This document shows, in pieces, positions 5,434 through 7,196 of a DNA stretch of 7,196 nucleotides. Numbering within the stretch: the first letter of the stretch is position 1; each line of letters starts with the position of its first letter. The position numbers and the translations under genes are program-made. Source of the DNA: Shewanella sp. (lineage in GTDB: Bacteria; Pseudomonadota; Gammaproteobacteria; Enterobacterales; Shewanellaceae); assembly GCA_004195335.1 (NCBI GenBank), contig SDWK01000996.1:1-7196 (forward strand), in the 5' to 3' direction. The notes beneath the pieces were generated by a model, which saw only the letters and a program-made list of their open reading frames with translations, was not told where the DNA came from and searched no databases.

Positions 5434-6330
5434 CTATAGTGTGAACAAGCCTTCTGCTTTTGACTGCATAAATTCAATAAAGAGTTTGACCTTAAGAGGC
5501 TGCTGGCTACGTTGATGATACAACATGGAGATCCGTCGCTGCTCTCCTGCCCACTCAGGTAGAACCTCGATTAACTGCCCGGATTGTAGTTGCTGCTTCA
5601 CAAATAACTCGGGTCCATACAAGATACCACCGTCATCCACAGCTGCCTGCACTGCACCATATAGATCGCCTAGGGTTAATTTTGCCGGACCATCATAGTA
5701 AAAATCTTCACCGCTTTGGTGTTTCAAGGTCCAATTAAACAGGGGCCATACCTTGATTAAGGTGTGTTGCTTAAGTTGATTGGGGTGGGTTATTGCCTTG
5801 GCCTGCGAGATATAGCCAGGTGAGGCGTAAAGTCCGTAGTTCAGAACGCCAAGTGAGTTCGACACCCAGGATGAGTCGGGCTGAGCACCACCGACAATGG
5901 CAATATCGATACCCTCTTCGACTAAGTCTAAGGTGTTATTATTTTGGGCGATATGCAGTTGAATATCGGGATGCAATTTAGAAAATTCATTTAACGCACC
6001 GATGAATATCATTGAGATTATCGATACCGGTGCCGCAATTCTCAGCGTCCCTTCTGATTTATTTTTCACAGAGTTTGAGCAGTTATCGAATTGAGATATG
6101 GCATCCTGATAACGTTTAAATAGTGCATCACCCTCTTCGGTCAAACGCAGTTTTCGGGTGCTACGCATGATGAGTTGAGTATCCAGACTTTCCTCAAGTT
6201 TATGTACTTTACGACTCACCGTAGCGATAGGCATGTTTAGTGCTTTAGCGACCTGTGAGAATCCGCCAGCATTGACCAGATGGACAAAAAGATAGACTAA
6301 TTGCAGCTCGCAAGCGGGGTTTGAAATCAT
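5434..6330 (-). CDS. LysR-family transcriptional regulator
   Basis: The 298-residue product has the normal LysR length and layout. A winged helix-turn-helix spans about residues 10-68, including GGFSQVAKALNMPIATVSRK and the RLTEEG end of the wing. A linker helix follows, then a substrate-binding domain from about 93 to 290 that starts at GTLRIAAPVS. It should bind DNA as a tetramer and respond to a small effector that cannot be read from the sequence. The start ATG (6328-6330) has AAAGG eight bases before it. It converges with lldEFG across a 193-base gap and is followed upstream, on the same strand, by a solute-binding protein gene 152 bases away. LysR regulators often control a divergent neighbour, but here no divergent gene is adjacent, so the target is open. 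Lactate genes or the solute-binding protein gene are both possible. Confidence 0.93.
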   Translation of the reverse strand: MISNPACELQLVYLFVHLVNAGGFSQVAKALNMPIATVSRKVHKLEESLDTQLIMRSTRKLRLTEEGDALFKRYQDAISQFDNCSNSVKNKSEGTLRIAAPVSIISMIFIGALNEFSKLHPDIQLHIAQNNNTLDLVEEGIDIAIVGGAQPDSSWVSNSLGVLNYGLYASPGYISQAKAITHPNQLKQHTLIKVWPLFNWTLKHQSGEDFYYDGPAKLTLGDLYGAVQAAVDDGGILYGPELFVKQQLQSGQLIEVLPEWAGEQRRISMLYHQRSQQPLKVKLFIEFMQSKAEGLFTL

Positions 6331-6364
6331 ATGAACAGCCTTTCGCGTTAATCCTGATGGAGGA

Positions 6365-6370
6365 ATTATA
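6365..6370 (-). promoter_or_regulatory. Candidate -10 element of the LysR gene
   Basis: On the minus strand this reads TATAAT, a perfect -10 match, 35 bases before the LysR start codon. No good -35 lies at the normal distance, which would fit a promoter that needs an activator. An inverted repeat (6373-6390) sits immediately upstream. Confidence 0.35.
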
Positions 6371-6372
6371 AC

Positions 6373-6390
6373 AAGGCCTGTTTGAGCCTT
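6373..6390. promoter_or_regulatory. Inverted repeat beside the LysR gene's -10 element
   Basis: AAGGC and GCCTT arms are separated by eight bases and fill the spacer region of the proposed LysR promoter. The placement would suit autoregulation, which is common for LysR proteins. The arms are short, so chance is a real alternative. Confidence 0.25.
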
Positions 6391-6482
6391 ATTGAAGTAA
6401 ATCAGTAAATGTCTATTTAGCAGATTGTTATATTGATTCTTTCAACTTAAGGGAGCCTTCGCTAGTCACCGTTGGGTTAATG

Positions 6483-7196
6483 TTATTTCAGGTATTTATC
6501 GTAGATCTCTTGATAGCGCCCCGTCTCTTTCAGGTGTTTGAGCCCGGCATTAAAATCATCACGAATGTTTTCATCCCAAAAGACAGGTCGATAATCCATT
6601 GGATTAAGTTCTACAAAATGATGCTCTTGAATGGGCTTAGGCTTAAATCCTTTTTCTCGTTCTAGATACAAAGAGAAGTATTTGAAAATGTTCCGGTCAC
6701 TGAGCACGACATCATAACGTAGCCTGTCTAACGTTAGCGCTTGTAAAGACTGGTTATTTTGTTCTGTGTAGAGGTTGTCCCGTTGAACGCTTTCGAGCCA
6801 TAATGGGTATCGTTTCGCGGCACCATGAAAGGCAATGACACTCAATCCCTGCAAATCTTCCGGCTTGTTGATGGTGATATTACGCTCTTTGAGGGTGATA
6901 AAAATATTGTCATAAAACACCGCAGGATCGCCGTAAATAGCTCCATCCTGCTCCATATTTCGGCCTAAATCTGTCATTGCTGCATCTACACTGTGTGCTA
7001 AAAAAGCGACCGGGATCCTGGCAAAGGGATAATATTCTGGTTTCAAGACGTGGCCACGATAAGCCAATGCCTCGCCTATCACCTCTACTTCAATCCCCGA
7101 ATCTGTTGCAGGAAAACAGAAAGGCGGTATTTTTTCTCCGAAGGCCACACTTACCTCAGCAGCCGACAGTAATAAAGATGGTATCCAAAATAGGAT
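6483..7196 (-). CDS. Periplasmic solute-binding protein, SBP_bac_3 type, 5' end off the window
   Basis: The 237 visible residues look like a transporter substrate-binding domain of the amino-acid-binding (SBP_bac_3) family. Typical blocks are the KPEDLQGLSVIAFHGAA region in the hinge area and the C-terminal LKETGRYQEIYDKYLK helix. The frame stays open to the right edge: the last visible residues at the N-terminal side read ILFWIPSLLLSAAEVSVAFG, which looks like the hydrophobic core and cleavage region of a signal peptide. The true start is thus beyond base 7196, and a GTG at 7146-7148 is internal to the mature protein, not the start. No permease or ATPase gene is visible. Many proteins of this type in Shewanella stand alone with unknown ligand, and some such domains serve as sensors. 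It is on the same strand as the LysR gene but separated by 152 bases with a promoter-like element. Confidence 0.85.
   Translation of the reverse strand: MLFWIPSLLLSAAEVSVAFGEKIPPFCFPATDSGIEVEVIGEALAYRGHVLKPEYYPFARIPVAFLAHSVDAAMTDLGRNMEQDGAIYGDPAVFYDNIFITLKERNITINKPEDLQGLSVIAFHGAAKRYPLWLESVQRDNLYTEQNNQSLQALTLDRLRYDVVLSDRNIFKYFSLYLEREKGFKPKPIQEHHFVELNPMDYRPVFWDENIRDDFNAGLKHLKETGRYQEIYDKYLK

Noticed and set aside
6480..6665. 61-codon plus-strand frame opposite the solute-binding protein gene
   Set aside because: It lies opposite a well-supported coding region, and its hydrophobic look is a by-product of the other strand's codons.
7146..7148. GTG as the start of the solute-binding protein
   Set aside because: The frame continues to the window edge and encodes a signal-peptide-like hydrophobic segment upstream, so this codon is internal.
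1..7196. CRISPR array, tRNA, rRNA, insertion sequence or phage genes
   Set aside because: No regularly spaced repeats with unique spacers, no recognisable tRNA or rRNA sequence, and no transposase or phage protein was seen on either strand.

Overview
The window looks like chromosomal DNA from a gammaproteobacterium, most likely Shewanella or a close marine relative. The evidence is the LldE-LldF-LldG lactate oxidation operon, the short AT-rich TAATACCAAT-type palindromes between genes, and moderate base composition. This assignment rests on remembered family and gene-order knowledge, not on a search.

Layout. Bases 1-362 hold a rho-independent terminator for a gene left of the window, a small palindrome and a short degenerate tandem repeat. 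A GNAT acetyltransferase of the tabtoxin-resistance (TTR) type follows at 363-893 (+). A prolipoprotein diacylglyceryl transferase (Lgt) homologue lies at 1116-1907 (+), with motifs closer to the Bacteroidota form than to the E. coli form. Bases 1908-2538 have no confident gene but hold a strong hairpin, an imperfect direct duplication, one doubtful 77-codon frame on the minus strand, and two inverted repeats in front of lldE. The tightly packed lldE-lldF-lldG operon spans 2539-5240 (+). Two minus-strand genes then converge on it: a LysR-type regulator (5434-6330) and a periplasmic solute-binding protein of the SBP_bac_3 type (6483 to the right edge). The latter is cut by the window inside its signal peptide.

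How the genes work together. LldEFG (LutABC type) is an iron-sulfur enzyme complex that oxidises L-lactate to pyruvate and passes electrons to the respiratory chain. In Shewanella oneidensis the lactate permease gene lldP and the D-lactate dehydrogenase gene dld-II sit just upstream. Here neither is present, so transport and D-lactate oxidation must be encoded elsewhere or handled differently. The LysR regulator is next to lldEFG, but neither the strand arrangement nor the sequence shows that it controls the operon.

I found no clear new multi-gene system. The items most worth a second look are the Bacteroidota-like Lgt, the stand-alone lldEFG with its candidate operator, and the direct duplication downstream of lgt. 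Several starts were revised from the longest frames: GNAT at GTG 363, lldE at ATG 2539, lldG at ATG 4671, and the solute-binding protein beyond the right edge.
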